Below, piece by piece: positions 4,521 to 6,221 of a stretch of DNA of 6,221 bases. Source of the stretch: JAYSFC01 sp041913505 (GTDB lineage Bacteria; Pseudomonadota; Gammaproteobacteria; Burkholderiales; Burkholderiaceae_C); NCBI GenBank assembly GCA_041913505.1, contig JAYSFC010000164.1, positions 1-6,221 of the forward strand, given 5' to 3'. The position numbers were made by a program, and so were the translations under genes. Below the pieces are notes generated by a model that was not told where the DNA came from, did no database searches, and saw only the letters and a list, made by a program, of their open reading frames with translations. Positions within the stretch are counted from its first letter, which is position 1; each line of letters begins with the position of its first letter.

Positions 4521-5408
4521 TTACAGCGCCAAAGCCTTGAGGTACTCGCGGAACTGTGCGCCCACCTGCGGGTGCTGCAGCGCGAGTTCCACCGTGGCTT
4601 CCAGAAAGCCTTCCTTGCTGCCGCAGTCGTAGCGCTTGCCCTGGTATTGGAAGGCGTACACGGTCTCGTGGTGCATCAGGCGCTCGATGGCGTCGGTGAG
4701 CTGGATCTCGCCACCCACGCCCTTGGGCTGGTTGCGGATCTCCTCGAAGATGCGCGGCGTGAGCACGTAGCGGCCCGCCACGCCCATGCGCGACGGCGCC
4801 TTCTCGGGTGCGGGTTTCTCGACGATCTGGTCGATGCGCATCAGCGCGCCGCCCGCGGCCTCGCCCTTGACGATGCCGTAGCGCTTGGTGTGTTCGAGCG
4901 GCACTTCCTGCACGGCCAACAGCGAGCGGCCCTGCTTGGCGAAGGCGGCCGTCATCTGCGCCATCACGCCAGGGCCGCCGTTCGCGCCGCGCATCAGGTC
5001 GTCGGCCAGCAGCACGGCGAAGGGCTCGTTGCCCACCAGGGGCTCGGCGCACAGCACGGCATGGCCCAGGCCCAGCGAGCGTGGCTGGCGCACGAACAGG
5101 CAGTTCATGTCGGCGGGGCTGATGCCGCGCACCAGTTCCAGCATCTCCTGCTTGCCAGCGTTCTCCAGCTCGTTCTCGAGTTCGTAGGCGGTGTCGAAAT
5201 GGTCCTCGATGGCGCGCTTGCTGCGGCCCGTCACGAAGATCATGTCGCGGATGCCCGCCTCGTAGGCTTCTTCCACGGCGTACTGGATCAGCGGCTTGTC
5301 CACCACGGGCAGCATCTCCTTGGGCGATGCCTTGGTGGCGGGCAGAAAGCGCGTGCCGAGGCCCGCGACGGGGAACACGGCTTTGCGGATGCGGGTGGTG
5401 GGGGTCAT
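4521..5408 (-). CDS. galU: UTP-glucose-1-phosphate uridylyltransferase
   Basis: Complete 295-residue GalU, which joins UTP and glucose 1-phosphate to UDP-glucose and pyrophosphate in the cytoplasm, supplying cell-surface polysaccharides and the Leloir pathway. The nucleotidyltransferase motif AVFPVAGLGTRFLPATKASPKEMLPVVDKPLIQYAVEEA (written here in pieces at 10-48) has G16, G18, T19, R20 and K26. LLADDLM at 133-139 holds the acidic residues of the nucleotide and metal site, and VEKP (196-199), GRYVLTP (212-218), GEIQLTDA (233-240) and DCGSKEGFLEA (261-271) are further GalU blocks. Length equals the family norm (about 300). ATG 5408 is the only sensible start before the motif, although no clear Shine-Dalgarno sequence precedes it. 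valS lies 55 bp upstream on the same strand with a hairpin between. Confidence 0.95.
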   Translation of the reverse strand: MTPTTRIRKAVFPVAGLGTRFLPATKASPKEMLPVVDKPLIQYAVEEAYEAGIRDMIFVTGRSKRAIEDHFDTAYELENELENAGKQEMLELVRGISPADMNCLFVRQPRSLGLGHAVLCAEPLVGNEPFAVLLADDLMRGANGGPGVMAQMTAAFAKQGRSLLAVQEVPLEHTKRYGIVKGEAAGGALMRIDQIVEKPAPEKAPSRMGVAGRYVLTPRIFEEIRNQPKGVGGEIQLTDAIERLMHHETVYAFQYQGKRYDCGSKEGFLEATVELALQHPQVGAQFREYLKALAL

Positions 5409-5430
5409 GCGTTCGGATGTCGTGGTGAAA

Positions 5431-5451
5431 GGGGGCGCGGTTGCCCGCGCC
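5431..5451 (-). terminator. Hairpin between valS and galU, probable valS terminator
   Basis: On the minus strand a 7-bp stem GGCGCGG/CCGCGCC closes a GCAA tetraloop (5445-5451, 5441-5444, 5434-5440), followed by CCCTTTC. It begins 12 bp after the valS stop. The T-run is short, so termination may be partial and galU could receive some readthrough. Confidence 0.55.
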
Positions 5452-5463
5452 GCATGCAGGCCG

Positions 5464-6221
5464 TCAGGCGAGGCGGGCCAGCTGGTCGCGCAGGCGCGCG
5501 AGCGTGGCGCCGAACTCGGCCACGCGCTTTTGCTCCTGCTCGATCACAGCGGGCGGTGCCTTGGCCACGAAGGCCTCGTTGGACAGCTTGGCCGACGCCT
5601 TGGCGATCTCGCCCTCGATGCGCGTGGCCTCCTTGGTCAGGCGGGCTTTCTCGGCGGCGACGTCGATATCCATGTGCAGGCACAGGCGCGCATCGCCCAC
5701 CACGGCCACGGGCGCGGCCTGCGCGGCGGCGGCCCAGGCGGCCTCGTCGTCAAACACCTTGACCTCGCTGAGCTTGGCCAGGGCCTGCAGCACGGGCGCC
5801 GCACCGCGCAGGAAGGCCGCGCCCTCGGCCTGGCCGGCCACGGCGTACAGCGGCAGGCGCTGGGCGGGCGACACGCCCATCTCGCCGCGCAGCGTGCGGC
5901 AGGCGTCCACCAGGGCCTTGAGGCGCTCGACATGGGCGATGGCCGCCTCGTCGATCTTCTCGGGCTGGGCTTGCGGGTAGCGCGCGATGCTGACCGAATC
6001 GCCGGGCAGGCCCGCAACGGGCGCCACCTTCTGCCAGAGTTCCTCGGTGATGAAGGGGATGATCGGGTGGGCCAGGCGCAGGATGGCCTCGAGCGTGCGG
6101 ATCAGCGTGCGGCGCGTGGCGCGCTGCTGCGCCACGCTGCCCGTCTGGATCTGCACCTTGGCGATCTCCAGGTACCAGTCGCAGAACTCGTTCCAGACGA
6201 AGTCGTAGATGGTGTTGGCCA
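5464..6221 (-). CDS. valS: Valyl-tRNA synthetase (3' part, runs off the right edge)
   Basis: C-terminal 251 residues of ValS, which charges tRNA-Val with valine in the cytoplasm. The frame is open to the window edge and begins ANTIYDFVWNEFCDWYLEIAK, a conserved part of the anticodon-binding domain; HPIIPFITEELWQ and the later ARYP and GEMGVSPAQRLPL stretches continue that domain. The last 65 or so residues (AAEKARLTKEATRIEGEIAKASAKL, then KAPPAVIEQEQKRVAEF) form the two-helix coiled coil that ValS uses to hold its tRNA. The stop is TGA at 5466-5464. The full protein is normally about 900-950 residues, so roughly the last quarter is seen. Nothing unusual is visible in this part. Confidence 0.95.
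   Translation of the reverse strand, partial: ANTIYDFVWNEFCDWYLEIAKVQIQTGSVAQQRATRRTLIRTLEAILRLAHPIIPFITEELWQKVAPVAGLPGDSVSIARYPQAQPEKIDEAAIAHVERLKALVDACRTLRGEMGVSPAQRLPLYAVAGQAEGAAFLRGAAPVLQALAKLSEVKVFDDEAAWAAAAQAAPVAVVGDARLCLHMDIDVAAEKARLTKEATRIEGEIAKASAKLSNEAFVAKAPPAVIEQEQKRVAEFGATLARLRDQLARLA

Noticed and set aside
4168..5052. 294-codon open frame on the minus strand
   Set aside because: Overlaps tusA antisense and galU in another frame; its Arg/Ala/Gly-rich composition is that of a shadow.
4572..5762. 396-codon open frame on the plus strand
   Set aside because: Antisense to galU and valS, with low-complexity His/Ala/Arg-rich composition; both minus-strand genes are well supported.

Overview
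The window is GC-rich DNA that looks like a betaproteobacterium, most likely of the family Comamonadaceae. This is inferred from the protein sequences, the codon use and an intergenic repeat of a kind I remember from that family. It shows the junction between the right end of an integrated conjugative element (left part) and ordinary chromosome (right part).

Positions 1 to about 2594 are element DNA. They hold the 3' part of trbG, a complete trbI and a small DUF2274-family gene broken by a one-base frameshift. Together these are the tail of a trb-type mating-pair-formation operon (type IV secretion), in the order I know from Tn4371-like ICEs. A bidirectional hairpin terminator overlaps the last codons of the DUF2274 gene. 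Five bases further on, on the minus strand, ends a complete tRNA-Leu(CAA) gene (2081-2403). It is split between anticodon bases C34 and A35 by a 238-nt group I intron (2131-2368) that closely resembles the IC3 introns of bacterial tRNAs such as Azoarcus tRNA-Ile. About 190 bp of AT-richer, repeat-bearing DNA follows (2404-2590) and looks like an attachment-site arm.

At 2591-2629 there is a second tRNA-Leu(CAA) 5' half, also on the minus strand. It runs exactly to the end of the anticodon loop and then stops matching. I read it as the remnant of the chromosomal tRNA-Leu gene, cut in its anticodon loop by the element. The element therefore seems to break the host tRNA gene and bring a complete replacement. 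Because the replacement has an intron at the point where integration would occur, it cannot be a target itself. This arrangement is the most interesting thing in the window.

From 2670 on the DNA is chromosomal housekeeping sequence. On the plus strand are cysM (cysteine synthase B), a zinc-ribbon Nudix hydrolase and a TusA-family sulfur carrier, the last two only 2 bp apart. On the minus strand are galU (UTP-glucose-1-phosphate uridylyltransferase) and, upstream of it, the 3' part of valS (valyl-tRNA synthetase), which runs off the right edge. tusA and galU converge on a hairpin-bearing intergenic repeat.
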